From Nocardia sp. CY41 (GTDB lineage: Bacteria; Actinomycetota; Actinomycetes; Mycobacteriales; Mycobacteriaceae), in contig NZ_VUOS01000006.1 in the NCBI RefSeq assembly GCF_009829325.1, forward strand, positions 124,001 to 188,000: a stretch of 64,000 nucleotides of DNA, given 5' to 3'. The notes beneath the pieces are model-generated. The model had not been told where the DNA came from, ran no database searches, and worked only from the letters and a program-made list of their open reading frames with translations. A program made the position numbers and the translations under genes. Every line of letters starts with the position of its first letter. The stretch's first letter is position 1. Positions 17,288 through 25,705 of the stretch are shown in pieces.

Positions 17288-17904
17288 GAGGTCTCTCCTT
17301 CGGAAGGGGAATCGGTGAGATGGGCGAGAATGCGGCGCAACTGTGCGCCGTAGCGCTGCTCGAACTCGGCGGACTGGGCATCCACGCCGAACAGTTCGCG
17401 AACCTGCACCGGCAGCAGCAGGGGAGCGATGACCATCCCCATCACCGCGAGCTGGAAGGCGGCGGGGTCGAGGTCGGCGGCGACCTCGCCGTCCTCTTGC
17501 CTGCGCCTGGTCACGGCGAGATCGCTCCGTGATATCGGGTGCTCGCCGGGCGGTGCGGCATCCGACAGTCCGCGCCACATGAGCAGGCGGATGCCGCGCG
17601 GGTCGCGCAACCCGTCGCGCAGATAGTTCGTGACCACCTCGGCCAGCGGCAGCGCCGGATCGTTGAAGGCGGCCTCGCGCTCCAGCCAGCTCTGCTGGAG
17701 CGCCCGGTAAAGGCCTTCCTTGCCGCCGAAGTAGTAGGTGATCAGCTGCTTGTTGACGCCGGCTCGTTCGGCGATGTCGCCGACTCGGGCGCCGGCGTAG
17801 CCCTTTGCGGCGAACTCGTCCAAGGCCGCTTCGAGCAGACAGCGTTTGGTCCGTTCGGCGTCGCGGACGCGGTGGACGGGATCCGGGGTGCGATGAGTCG
17901 GCAC
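17284..17904 (-). CDS. TetR/AcrR family regulator
   Basis: A 206-residue repressor. The HTH (residues ~18-64) reads RCLLEAALDEFAAKGYAGAR, VGDIAERAGVNKQLITYYFG and GKEGLYRA, the standard TetR N-terminal domain. The remaining ~140 residues are the variable ligand-binding part (TetR_C). It ends inside the start of the NmrA-like oxidoreductase. The upstream region at 17915-17960 is unusually AT-rich (TTATTTTACAG, TTGTTTTAGAC) and is the likely promoter/operator. No clean palindrome is seen there. The ligand is unknown. Confidence 0.8.
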   Translation of the reverse strand: MPTHRTPDPVHRVRDAERTKRCLLEAALDEFAAKGYAGARVGDIAERAGVNKQLITYYFGGKEGLYRALQQSWLEREAAFNDPALPLAEVVTNYLRDGLRDPRGIRLLMWRGLSDAAPPGEHPISRSDLAVTRRRQEDGEVAADLDPAAFQLAVMGMVIAPLLLPVQVRELFGVDAQSAEFEQRYGAQLRRILAHLTDSPSEGETS

Positions 17905-18216
17905 CTGCCCAGCGTAGGACGTTATTTTACAGATGGCTAATTGTTTTAGACATTCAGGTGATTCGTAGGCGTAGGTGTAGCGGCCCGACCCGGCCGTTAT
18001 GTCGACCGGTCTACCAAAACCGTTCTACTGCAGCATAATTCGACTTAGGCCACGGAAGCATGCCCAGGTCTGTCTGGGTTCGCAGCGCGAACTGTCCGAG
18101 GCGGCAGGCGTCGGTGGACCGGCACGCAGTGCTCCAGCGCCGGTCGGTTGTCGACTAATCGTCCGTCGGATCTGCGCTGGATTCAGCGCCTCTGTATCGA
18201 ATTCGGCCGCTGCACG
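17905..18216. other. Gene-free stretch with AT-rich promoter region
   Basis: Bases 17915-17960 are AT-rich against a high-GC background and probably hold the promoter of the TetR operon on the minus strand. The rest shows no gene that I can support. Confidence 0.4.
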
Positions 18217-19020
18217 CTATGTGGAGTGCTCGTCCCGGGCCGTCGAAAAGGAGTGATCGAACTCTCGGTGGCAACCAGCCGGTACGCGGCAGTGCAGGGC
18301 ACTGCCGGGCGACGACGGCGTTTGCACGACCGTCGATTTCGAGCGTCTGCGCACCGTGAAGCCCAGCGTCTCGTGCAAACCGATCGCTGTCGTATTGCGG
18401 GCCAGCGCGTGCAGGAACGGTGTCTCGCCGCGCGCGCGGATGCCCGCGCCGATCGCGCGGATCAGGCGGGTGGCGAACCTGCGGCCCCGGAATTCCGCGT
18501 CGGTGCACACGGCGCTGATCTCGGTCCAGCCCGGCGGATGCAGACGCTCTCCGGCCATCGCGACCAGTCGGCCGTCGACCCGTAGGCCCGAATAGGTGCC
18601 CATTTCGATGGTCCGTGGCGCGTAGGGGCCGGGTTCGGCGCGGGCGATCAGTTCCAGGATCTCGGGCACATCGGCTGCGGTGAGAACTTCCAGTTCCGGG
18701 TCGTGGGCGACGCGCAGCGCGGCGCCGTCCATCTGTACCGAGTCCATCTCGTCCAGCACCGTCCAGCCGTCCGGCGGCACGTGGCCGGAGCCGCGCAAGG
18801 TGGTACTGCCACCAGGTCCGAGCAGTGTGGCCAGGTCGGCCCAGTCCTGCGCGTCCAGCACCGGCGGGTGTCCTACGAACCTGGCGACCTGCGGGTCGTA
18901 GCGGCCGATCCGTCCCACCCAGCCGGCGAACCGGCGGTGCGCGCCACGCAGCGACGCCCTGACCGGGTCGTCGAGCGGGTGTAGTGCGGTATCGGCGTCG
19001 ATGGTCGACTCGGTGGTCAC
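18217..19020 (-). CDS. GNAT-family N-acetyltransferase
   Basis: A 267-residue protein. The GNAT core occupies residues ~100-225. It has WTEISAVCTDAEFRGRRFAT followed by RLIRAIGAGIRARG (the acetyl-CoA P-loop pattern R/Q-x-x-G-x-G/A, here RGRRFA), then FLHALARNTTAIGLHETLGF, the usual final block. The first 100 residues resemble the leading half of FR47-like acetyltransferases. After FTVRRRSK come about 40 residues of unrelated sequence ending DEHST, so the C-terminus may be extended by a frameshift or altered stop. The GTG at 19020 has a GGAGGAG site upstream. The acceptor substrate is unknown. It is divergent from a TetR gene. Confidence 0.7.
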   Translation of the reverse strand: MTTESTIDADTALHPLDDPVRASLRGAHRRFAGWVGRIGRYDPQVARFVGHPPVLDAQDWADLATLLGPGGSTTLRGSGHVPPDGWTVLDEMDSVQMDGAALRVAHDPELEVLTAADVPEILELIARAEPGPYAPRTIEMGTYSGLRVDGRLVAMAGERLHPPGWTEISAVCTDAEFRGRRFATRLIRAIGAGIRARGETPFLHALARNTTAIGLHETLGFTVRRRSKSTVVQTPSSPGSALHCRVPAGCHREFDHSFSTARDEHST

Positions 19021-19169
19021 CGCGCACTCCTCCGTAACAGCGTCCTGCCGGGAAGGTCAGCGAGGCGCACGATTAACGGGACATCGTTGCGCTCAGCGGG
19101 ATTTCGATACCGATCCCGGCCGCAAAGCAGCGTCCGGTCGCAGGCCTGTGCACCGGTGGGCCACCTTTC

Positions 19170-19185
19170 TTGACCCGTAGGTCTA
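19170..19185. promoter_or_regulatory. Probable TetR operator, site 1
   Basis: TTGACCCGTAGGTCTA, with GACC/GGTC arms, lies 21 bases before the ATG of the TetR gene at 19206. A close relative occurs at 19822-19837 in front of the SDR gene. Shared sequence TGACCNGTAGNTCNA suggests one repressor controls itself and the SDR gene. Confidence 0.65.
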
Positions 19186-19205
19186 AAACCGTTAGGGTTC
19201 CGGTC

Positions 19206-19781
19206 ATGGGCAGGCCACGCAACTTCGACGCCGATACGGTGGTGGAGCGGGCCATGGAGACGTTCTGGACCCATGGGTACGCCAATACCTCTCCCGCCCA
19301 GCTGGCCGAGGCCACCGGTATCGGGAAGGGCAGTCTGTACCATGCTTTCGGCAGCAAGCGCGCGTTGTTCGACCGGGCTCTGGACCGATACGACAGGCTG
19401 GGGATCGAACTGGCGGCCGACGTCCTGACCCGCCCGGGTTCCACCCGGGATTGTGTGGCCGATTTCCTGCGCGGGATGGTCGATGCCGATCTGGTGCAAC
19501 CGGTTCGGCGCGGCTGCCTGGCGGTGAACACCGCCATGGAATTGGCGGGGCACGATGCGGAGATCGCCCGGGCGGTGCGCACCATGCAAGACCACGTGAT
19601 GGCGGCGTTGGAGGCCCGTATCGACCAGGGGCGGCGCGACGGTGACGTGCGCGCGGGCACCGACCCGCGAGAGATGGCCGAGTTCCTGATGAACACCATC
19701 GTCGGCCTCCGCGTGATGGCCAAGACCTACGACGCGCCCACGCTGCATCGCATCATCGACACCGCTCTGGCCGGCCTCTGA
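19206..19781 (+). CDS. TetR/AcrR family regulator of the adjacent SDR gene
   Basis: A 191-residue repressor beginning MGRPRNFDADTVVERAMETF. The HTH is NTSPAQLAEATGIGKGSLYH followed by AFGSKRALFDRAL. The C-terminal part (residues ~80-190) has the TetR_C_16-like pattern found in the 'GRPR.FD' group with GCLAVNT. The ATG at 19206 is used rather than the upstream start at 19170, which would run through the operator. Matching palindromes before this gene and before the SDR at 19855 argue for autoregulation and control of the SDR. Confidence 0.85.
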   Translation: MGRPRNFDADTVVERAMETFWTHGYANTSPAQLAEATGIGKGSLYHAFGSKRALFDRALDRYDRLGIELAADVLTRPGSTRDCVADFLRGMVDADLVQPVRRGCLAVNTAMELAGHDAEIARAVRTMQDHVMAALEARIDQGRRDGDVRAGTDPREMAEFLMNTIVGLRVMAKTYDAPTLHRIIDTALAGL

Positions 19782-19821
19782 AATTCGCTTCCCGCCGCCG
19801 CCTCGAACGCTGCCCACATTT

Positions 19822-19837
19822 TTGACCTGTAGTTCAA
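19822..19837. promoter_or_regulatory. Probable TetR operator, site 2
   Basis: TTGACCTGTAGTTCAA, an imperfect palindrome with 7-base arms and 2-base centre, 17 bases before the SDR ATG. It matches the site at 19170-19185 at 12 of 16 positions. Confidence 0.65.
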
Positions 19838-19854
19838 GAAAGAGAGGATCACTC

Positions 19855-20643
19855 ATGGATCTCGAACTGTCCGGCAAGACCGCCGTCGTCACCGGCGCAG
19901 GCCGCGGCATCGGCCTGGCTGTCGCCGAAGCGTTGTCCGCCGAGGGCGTCCGGGTGGTCGGCGCCGCGCGCACCATCACCCCAGAACTCGAAAAGGCGAG
20001 TGTCGCAGCCCTTTCCGTCGATCTCGCCACCTCGGCGGGAGCTACCCGGCTGATCGATGCCGCACTGGACGAATTGGGCGGCATCGACATCCTGATCAAC
20101 AACGTCGGCGCTGTGAACGCCGCTCGTCTGGAACTGGGCGGTTTCCTCGATGTCGAGGACGAGCAATGGCGAGAACTCTTCGATCTGAACTTGTTCAGTG
20201 CCATCTGGGTCACCCGCGCGGCTCTGCCCAGCCTGCTGGAGCGGCGCGGCGCGATCGTCACCGTCTCGTCGATCAACAAGCATCTCCCGGCCGCGGGCCC
20301 GGTCGGTTACAGCGAGGCCAAGGCCGCGTTGACCGCGCTCACCAAGCGGCTCAGCGAGGAGTACGCGCCGCGCGGGGTGCGGGTCAACACCGTCTCTCCC
20401 GGTGTGGTGGGCACGCCGATGTGGCGCGGACCGCACGGTGTAGGCGCCAAGTTCGCCGCGGCGCAGGGTGTTTCCCAGGAGCAGTTGCTCGCGGCGGTCC
20501 CGGAGCAGTTCGGCATCGCCTCCGGCCGGATCAGTGAACCGGAGGAGGTCGCCGCCCTCGTCGCCTTCCTCGCGTCGCCGAAAGCCGCCAATATCGTCGG
20601 TGCGGACTACGTCATCGATGGCGGCACCCTGAAGATCGCCTGA
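19855..20643 (+). CDS. SDR-family oxidoreductase
   Basis: A 262-residue classical short-chain dehydrogenase. TGAGRGIGLAVAEAL is the NAD(P) loop, ILINNVGAVN the NNxG block, and IVTVSSINKHLPAAGPVGYS followed by EAKAA gives the catalytic Ser, Tyr and Lys. RVNTVSPGVVGTPM and GADYVIDGGTLK close the fold. The ATG at 19855 has AGAGAGG seven bases upstream. A TetR operator-like palindrome lies just before it, so expression is probably induced when the TetR protein binds its ligand. Typical size; substrate unknown. Confidence 0.85.
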   Translation: MDLELSGKTAVVTGAGRGIGLAVAEALSAEGVRVVGAARTITPELEKASVAALSVDLATSAGATRLIDAALDELGGIDILINNVGAVNAARLELGGFLDVEDEQWRELFDLNLFSAIWVTRAALPSLLERRGAIVTVSSINKHLPAAGPVGYSEAKAALTALTKRLSEEYAPRGVRVNTVSPGVVGTPMWRGPHGVGAKFAAAQGVSQEQLLAAVPEQFGIASGRISEPEEVAALVAFLASPKAANIVGADYVIDGGTLKIA

Positions 20644-20785
20644 CATCGGTCGAGGCGGGGGCGACCGGCGCCGGACATGTTCGTACACTTCGTTTTCGGG
20701 TGACGACCATGGTCGGCGTCTGTCGCGCTCGACGGCACGGGCGGGCTAGGGTGGCCGGCCGGACGGCGCGGATAGGAGCGGACTG

Positions 20786-21625
20786 GTGCGTGTCCATCAT
20801 TTGGATGCCGGGGGAACTCGTCCTTTCGGAGGCCGTTTGTTCGACGGCAGGCCGGGGATACGGCGCAGGGCCGCCGGCGCGTGTCACTGCTTGTTGATCG
20901 AGCACTCCGCCGGATTGGTCCTGGTCGACACCGGATACGGTGAACAGGCGCTGATCCGGCCGGATGCCTGGGTCGGGCGGCAGCTCATCCGGCAATCGAA
21001 CCCGGTGCTCGACCACCCGATCGCCCGGCAGATCGAGGCGCTGGGCTTCACCCGCGACGACGTCCGGGACATCATCGTGACGCACCTCGATCTCGATCAC
21101 GCGGGCGGCCTCGCCGATTTCCCCGCGGCCACCGTGCACGTCCACTGTGCGGAGTTGGACGCCGTCGAAGGGCCGTATGGTCGTCGCGAGGAATTCCGTT
21201 ATCGCCGAGCCCAATTCGAGCACGGACCCAAGTGGTCGGTTTACGACGAATCCGACAGCGATGCGTCGAGCTGGTTCGATTTCCAGGCGGTCCGCGAACT
21301 GCGGGGCCTGCCCTCGGAAATACTCCTCGTTCCGCTGGCCGGACATACGCGCGGTCACGTCGGTGTGGCCGTCGACATGGGAGACGGTTGGTTGTTGCAC
21401 GCCGGCGACGCCTATACCTATCACGGGCAGATGAATGCCGAGCCGTCCATGCCGGTGGGCGCGCGACTTTTCCAGTGGTATGTGGACACTCGGCGGCAAT
21501 CCCGGATCGAGAATCAGCAGCGGCTGCGCGAACTCGTCCGTGACCACGGCGACGCGGTGACCGTGTTCTCCGCGCACTGTGCGACCGAATTCGAGCGGCT
21601 GAGCACCGCACGCCGGACCGCCTGA
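20786..21625 (+). CDS. Metallo-beta-lactamase-fold hydrolase (lactonase-like)
   Basis: A 279-residue MBL-fold hydrolase. Zinc ligands are in VTHLDLDHAGGLADF (HxDxDH), in PLAGHTRGHVGVAV (His of motif 3) and in LLHAGDAYTY (Asp of motif 4), with SAHCATEF holding the last His. HxDxDH rather than HxHxDH at the first site resembles some AttM/AiiA-type lactonase relatives. Quorum-signal lactone hydrolysis is therefore possible, but so are other esters. The GTG start at 20786 follows a GGAG site. It stands alone, with a hairpin downstream at 21652-21673. Confidence 0.75.
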   Translation: MRVHHLDAGGTRPFGGRLFDGRPGIRRRAAGACHCLLIEHSAGLVLVDTGYGEQALIRPDAWVGRQLIRQSNPVLDHPIARQIEALGFTRDDVRDIIVTHLDLDHAGGLADFPAATVHVHCAELDAVEGPYGRREEFRYRRAQFEHGPKWSVYDESDSDASSWFDFQAVRELRGLPSEILLVPLAGHTRGHVGVAVDMGDGWLLHAGDAYTYHGQMNAEPSMPVGARLFQWYVDTRRQSRIENQQRLRELVRDHGDAVTVFSAHCATEFERLSTARRTA

Positions 21626-21651
21626 TCCACGCCGACGAGCGGCGCCTTCCG

Positions 21652-21673
21652 GCCCGCCGGTTCAGCGGCGGGC
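21652..21673 (+). terminator. Hairpin after the MBL-fold gene
   Basis: An 8-bp stem GCCCGCCG / CGGCGGGC with a 6-base loop, 27 bases after the stop of the hydrolase gene. It also overlaps the end of the IS481-like fragment on the other strand. Confidence 0.5.
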
Positions 21674-21811
21674 GACCGCCCGGGCCACACTGCGGAACAG
21701 TCTACGCCGCAGACTCGCCCGCGCTCGGCGCAGCGGCCAGCCATCGTCGACGACGCACCGCGCCAGACGCAACCGGCCCAGTTCTGACAGCGGGGCATTA
21801 CGGTGGGACAC
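21662..21811 (-). pseudogene. IS481-type transposase, N-terminal fragment
   Basis: A 49-codon frame from GTG at 21811 reading VSHRNAPLSELGRLRLARCV followed by VDDGWPLRRARASLRRRLFR. The opening matches IS481/leucine-zipper transposases, which begin 'M(S/A)HrNA.Lt..GRl.Lar..v..GWp...aA'. Normal proteins run 280-330 residues. Here a stop comes at residue 50, after the sequence degenerates, and no integrase core follows. It is a scar of a lost insertion sequence. Confidence 0.6.
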
Positions 21812-21926
21812 GAAGATCTCCGGCAGGTGAATGCGTTCCTAGACAGCTCGCACTTCACCCGGAGGTCTTCGCCATGTCAGCCCGACACGCAGCTACCAAC
21901 GTCCGTGGTCAGTACATCTAGGGCAC

Positions 21927-22280
21927 CTACCGCTGCAACCGGCCGGTCATCCGGAAACGCACCGCGAACACCTCGGCCGGATCGTCGTAGAGCCGGACGA
22001 TCTCGTCGCGCATCTGGGCGTAGACCTCCAGCGCCGAGCTCACCGTCTGGAAGTGGTTGTAGAACGAGCCGAAACCGGCGTCGGCGGCGTCGGTGATCTC
22101 TTGGATGCTCGCCGCCGACCTGCCTTCCGACAAGAACTTGCGTGCGGCGGCCGGCAGCGCGTTGCGGGAGTGGTCGTGCGCACGTCCCAGGTTCGGGACG
22201 CCGCCCTTGTCGGGTGCCGAGCACCTGCCGAAAGGTCCTGCCGCGAGCCGTGACAGCGTCGTCACGGCGGCGTGCCGCAC
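21927..22280 (-). pseudogene. TetR-type regulator fragment
   Basis: Only the helix-turn-helix part of a TetR protein is recognisable: ARKFLSEGRSAASIQEITDA followed by ADAGFGSFYNHF. About 40 residues of the following domain remain before a stop after MTGRLQR. The N-terminal 45 residues are not TetR-like, and the ligand domain (normally ~130 residues) is cut off. It sits beside the IS481 scar, so it was probably truncated by that insertion and deletion. Function is unlikely. Confidence 0.55.
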
Positions 22281-22750
22281 TCCGCGCCGAGTGGTGACCG
22301 ATCCGTCCGGGGTAGGGCGGCAGGTGCTGGATGGCGATATGAGGCAAATGTAGCTATCCGTTGGCGTCCTGACCCGAGTAGTGCGCTACCCGATCGGGCC
22401 TGTCTTCGGCGCCCATGAGCGCAGCTGATCACGCAGGTCGACCCCCTGTGAGTGGCGCTCCGGCGGAGGGCGCGGCGAGCGGTCGCCCAACGGTCGGGTG
22501 GCATCGTGCCGCCGAGTGTTTGCTGATATGGCCGGTTACGAGACCAGGTTCTCGGATGTCGAGGTAGCGTGAAGGAAGTGCCGGCCGAGGTCCGGACACG
22601 TCGGCGACGTCGCCGTCGGCGTGGGCGTCCTCGTCGGCTGCGAGTGGTCGGTGCGTCTTCGGACATCGTGGTCGCATCCGGCTGGAAGCCGTCACGGCCC
22701 GGCGGCTCCCGCTGAACAGCAGTGCTGGTTTGCGAGAAAGTTCCGCCGTC
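22281..22750. other. Gene-free stretch
   Basis: Overlapping frames on both strands have no start, ribosome site or family resemblance that I can support. It contains the upstream region of the methyltransferase at 22751. Confidence 0.4.
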
Positions 22751-23662
22751 ATGAGTGTTCATGCCCCCCTCTACCGCGAAATCCTCTCCCGGGAAGAGCT
22801 GCCGGACGAGTTCTTCGGACTGTTCCTCGACCCGACCCGGACCTACAGTTGCGCGCTGTGGACCCACTCCGACGACACCCTGGAAAAAGCCCAGATGGCG
22901 AAGATCGATCTCGCCTTGGCCAAATGCGATCTCCAGCCGGGGATGACCTTGCTGGACGTCGGGTGCGGATGGGGTTCGACCATGCTGCGCGCCATGGACA
23001 CCTACGGGGTGAACACGATCGGGTTGACCCGTAGCCGCAACCAGTACCGTTACGTGCGGGACATGCTCGTCGACCGGCTGATCCGTGGACGCCCGTACGG
23101 CGGGGTGCGCGTGCAGGGCTGGGAGGACTTCGACCGGCGCGCCGACCGGATCGTCTGCATCGGAGCGCTGGAACACCTGCCGGTGGACCGCTACGGGGAG
23201 TTCTTCGATTTCGCCTACCGGATCATGCCCGCGGACGGGGTGCTGCTGCTGCAGACGGTGGTCAGCCACAGCCGGGACCACCTTCGGGCGCACGGAGGCC
23301 GGATCACCAGCGACGATTTCGCGTTCTTGCGGTTCCTGCGCGAGACCATCTTCCCCGGCGGACAGCTTCCGCTACCGACCGGCCATCATCCCAAAGGGAT
23401 CACCGAATACGCGGAGGACGCCGGTTTCACCGTCGCCGATGTGCTGGCACTGGGTCCGCACTACACCACCACACTGGACCGCTGGGCCGACGCCCTGCGC
23501 GAACACCGGGATCAGGCGGTCCGGCTCGCCGGGCAGGACACCTACGACGCCTACCTGCGTTATCTGACCGGGTCCGCCGAGTACTTCCGCCGTGGGCACA
23601 CCGACGTCATGCAGTTCACCTGCCGCAAACCCGATGCGCGGCGCCCATCCGTCCAGTTGTGA
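22751..23662 (+). CDS. Cyclopropane-fatty-acid/mycolic-acid methyltransferase family protein
   Basis: A 303-residue SAM methyltransferase of the CFA/MmaA/PcaA group. It opens LYREILSREELPDEFFGLFL, followed by TYSCALW, the family 'tYScayf' block. Motif I is LLDVGCGWGSTMLRAM. IGLTRSRNQYRYV corresponds to 'GlTLS.nQ', and ALEHLPVDRYGEFFDFAYRI to the 'mfeHv....y..ff....' block. FPGGQLPLP replaces the usual 'iFPgg.lPs'. The bicarbonate-binding Glu is in the family position. Such enzymes transfer methyl or methylene groups to lipid double bonds, probably mycolic or other cell-envelope fatty acids here. Monocistronic; the start at 22751 is the first ATG in the conserved N-terminus. Confidence 0.85.
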   Translation: MSVHAPLYREILSREELPDEFFGLFLDPTRTYSCALWTHSDDTLEKAQMAKIDLALAKCDLQPGMTLLDVGCGWGSTMLRAMDTYGVNTIGLTRSRNQYRYVRDMLVDRLIRGRPYGGVRVQGWEDFDRRADRIVCIGALEHLPVDRYGEFFDFAYRIMPADGVLLLQTVVSHSRDHLRAHGGRITSDDFAFLRFLRETIFPGGQLPLPTGHHPKGITEYAEDAGFTVADVLALGPHYTTTLDRWADALREHRDQAVRLAGQDTYDAYLRYLTGSAEYFRRGHTDVMQFTCRKPDARRPSVQL

Positions 23663-23707
23663 GCCCGGCGGTTCGGCCGCGGAAGGCTCACTCCGCAGGC
23701 GGTGGCG

Positions 23708-24958
23708 TCACCGATTCGCCTCGGTCGGGAACCAGTCCTCGTCGGTGTCGGTGGACAAGGTCGAGCCGTGGGCGCGCGGGCTCGCATCCGTCGGCGCCGC
23801 CGCACGCGGACGCCGGATCGGCAGGATGAGCCTGCGCCTGCGGGGCTTGATATTGATCAGCGAGAGGTCGCCGTTGTAGTGGTCCACGACGCGGTGGTCC
23901 ATGACCGCGCGCCACAGCGGCGGGATCGCGGCGAGTACGACCATGGTGGCGTAGCCCGCGGGCAGCTGGGGCGCCACGTCGCAGCTGCGGAGGGTTTGGT
24001 AGCGGCGGCCGGGATTGGCGTGGTGGTCGCTGTGGCGTTGCAGGTGGAACAGGAAGATGTTGGTGACCAAGCGGTCGCTGTTCCAGCTGTCGCGCGGCGA
24101 GCAGCGGGCGTACCGGCCGTCCGGACGCCGGGTGCGCAACAGTCCGTAGTGCTCGACGTAGTTGACCGTCTCCAGCAGCCCCGCGCCGATGACCGCCTGA
24201 ATGGCGAGATACGGGATCGTGCCGGGACCGAACACCACGATCAAGGTGGTGAACAGCGCCGCGCTCATCGCCCACGCTTGCAGGAGATGATTGCTGGGGC
24301 TGAGCCACGGTTTGCCGTTGCGCGCCAGCCGCTTGCGTTCCAGGTCGAGAGCGGAGCGGAATCCGCCCGCTATCGTGCGCGGCAGGAATTGCCACAACGA
24401 TTCGCCGAAGCGGGCACTGGCCGGGTCCTCGGGGGTGGCGACGCGAACGTGATGGCCGCGGTTGTGCTCCACGAAGAAGTGCCCGTACCCGGACTGCGCG
24501 AGCGCGATCTTGGCCAGCCATCGCTCGAGACGTTCGGAGCGGTGGCCGAGTTCGTGTGCCGCGTTGATACCGATTCCCGAGACGAAGCCGAGGGTCACGG
24601 CCAAGCCGAGCTTGTCGGCCAGGCTCAGCTCATGGCCGCTCCACAAGAAGCAGGCGATGAGCAGGCCGATGAACTGCATCGGCAGGAAGAGGAAGGTGCA
24701 CCACCGGTAGTAACGGTCGTTGGACAACGCCTCGTAGTCTTCGTCGCGAGGGTTGCTTCCATCGTCGCCGATGGCCCAATCCAGCAGCGGGATGATCACC
24801 AGCACGATGATCGGCCCGATCCACCAGAACACCTCCAGCCCGGTGTGTAACACCAGCTGAGAGGGGAGAAGCGCGCAACCCGGGGCGATCAGCCCCAGCA
24901 CCCACAGATAGCGTTTGGGGTCGCGGGCTCGCGTGTGCTCGAAGATCGTCATAGTCAT
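23708..24958 (-). CDS. alkB: Alkane 1-monooxygenase AlkB
   Basis: A 416-residue integral-membrane non-heme diiron hydroxylase for terminal oxidation of medium or long n-alkanes. All histidine boxes are present: NAAHELGHR, EHNRGHHVRVATPEDPAS, NYVEHYGLLR and LQRHSDHHANPGRRYQ. Six hydrophobic segments flank them. The C-terminal ~45 residues are soluble and charged. There is no fused rubredoxin domain, and neither rubredoxin nor rubredoxin reductase lies next door, so partners must be elsewhere. Start at 24958 (a second ATG at 24952). A direct repeat in the upstream region is a likely regulator site. Confidence 0.95.
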   Translation of the reverse strand: MTMTIFEHTRARDPKRYLWVLGLIAPGCALLPSQLVLHTGLEVFWWIGPIIVLVIIPLLDWAIGDDGSNPRDEDYEALSNDRYYRWCTFLFLPMQFIGLLIACFLWSGHELSLADKLGLAVTLGFVSGIGINAAHELGHRSERLERWLAKIALAQSGYGHFFVEHNRGHHVRVATPEDPASARFGESLWQFLPRTIAGGFRSALDLERKRLARNGKPWLSPSNHLLQAWAMSAALFTTLIVVFGPGTIPYLAIQAVIGAGLLETVNYVEHYGLLRTRRPDGRYARCSPRDSWNSDRLVTNIFLFHLQRHSDHHANPGRRYQTLRSCDVAPQLPAGYATMVVLAAIPPLWRAVMDHRVVDHYNGDLSLINIKPRRRRLILPIRRPRAAAPTDASPRAHGSTLSTDTDEDWFPTEANR

Positions 24959-24973
24959 CTCGCCGATCCGTGA

Positions 24974-25013
24974 GGACAACACTCAACCGACAGTTCCGAC
25001 TGCGGACAACACT
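24974..25013. promoter_or_regulatory. Direct repeat in alkB upstream region
   Basis: GGACAACACT occurs at 24974-24983 and again at 25004-25013, exactly 30 bases apart (about three helical turns), 16-55 bases upstream of the alkB start. The match extends two bases further as TG(A/C)GGACAACACT. Spacing on the same helix face is typical for dimeric regulator sites. Confidence 0.45.
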
Positions 25014-25705
25014 TGCACCGTGCACGCGACTCCAGAATAGCTAGAAGTTCGCTGACTGGTGGCGATCCGTCGAAACAGCCGATTGAGCGGGCGATGCACG
25101 CCTTCGGCGTCCGCATTGCTGATCGGTCGGATCGGAGGTTTCCGAGAAAGCTTCGGTGTGGGTGGCGTGTCCGGCTCGGGTGGTAGTGGCCGGATTCGTC
25201 AACCGTGATCGCCTCGATCGTGGAGACCTCGGTTGTCGGGCTGTTCCCCGTGTTTCGACGGCGAGGTATCGATCTGTGCCCGGCCTGCGGTCGGCGCCGC
25301 CGCGTCGGGGACGAGTCGATCCGGGCCGGATCTCCGAGCGTCACCGCTGTGCGCACCTGAGCGGCTCAGGCCGGTGGGAATGAGCCAACTCCGACATTCG
25401 AACCTTTCTGTACCGAAATCGACCTAGCTGACGAACGGTGATACTGGGGACAGCTAACTCAGTGCAAATCATCTGCCGGATTCGGCTGATGGGTGTCGAC
25501 CTTTTGCGGGTTAAGCTGCTCGCCGCCCGGGGGTACCTGCGCGTCCCGGGCAGCAAGTCGGCCGCGGCTCGGTCGTGGGACCGAACCGCGGCCGACCACT
25601 GTGCGAGGAGATCACGGCGCTACGGGTGGAACCGCTGCGCGAGGCGCTGCGCCGAGACTCCGATCGAGATACCGACGGTATCCGACTGTTCGGTGTTTCC
25701 GCAAA
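25014..25705. other. Gene-free stretch
   Basis: Nearly 700 bases between alkB and the lipase gene, whose 3' end is at 25706. Short frames occur on both strands but none shows a family resemblance or a good ribosome site. I see nothing to report beyond the repeat listed separately. Confidence 0.4.

Noticed and set aside
23708..24958. Fused rubredoxin domain at the AlkB C-terminus
   Set aside because: The tail lacks the CxxC pairs of rubredoxin; it is a short charged extension.
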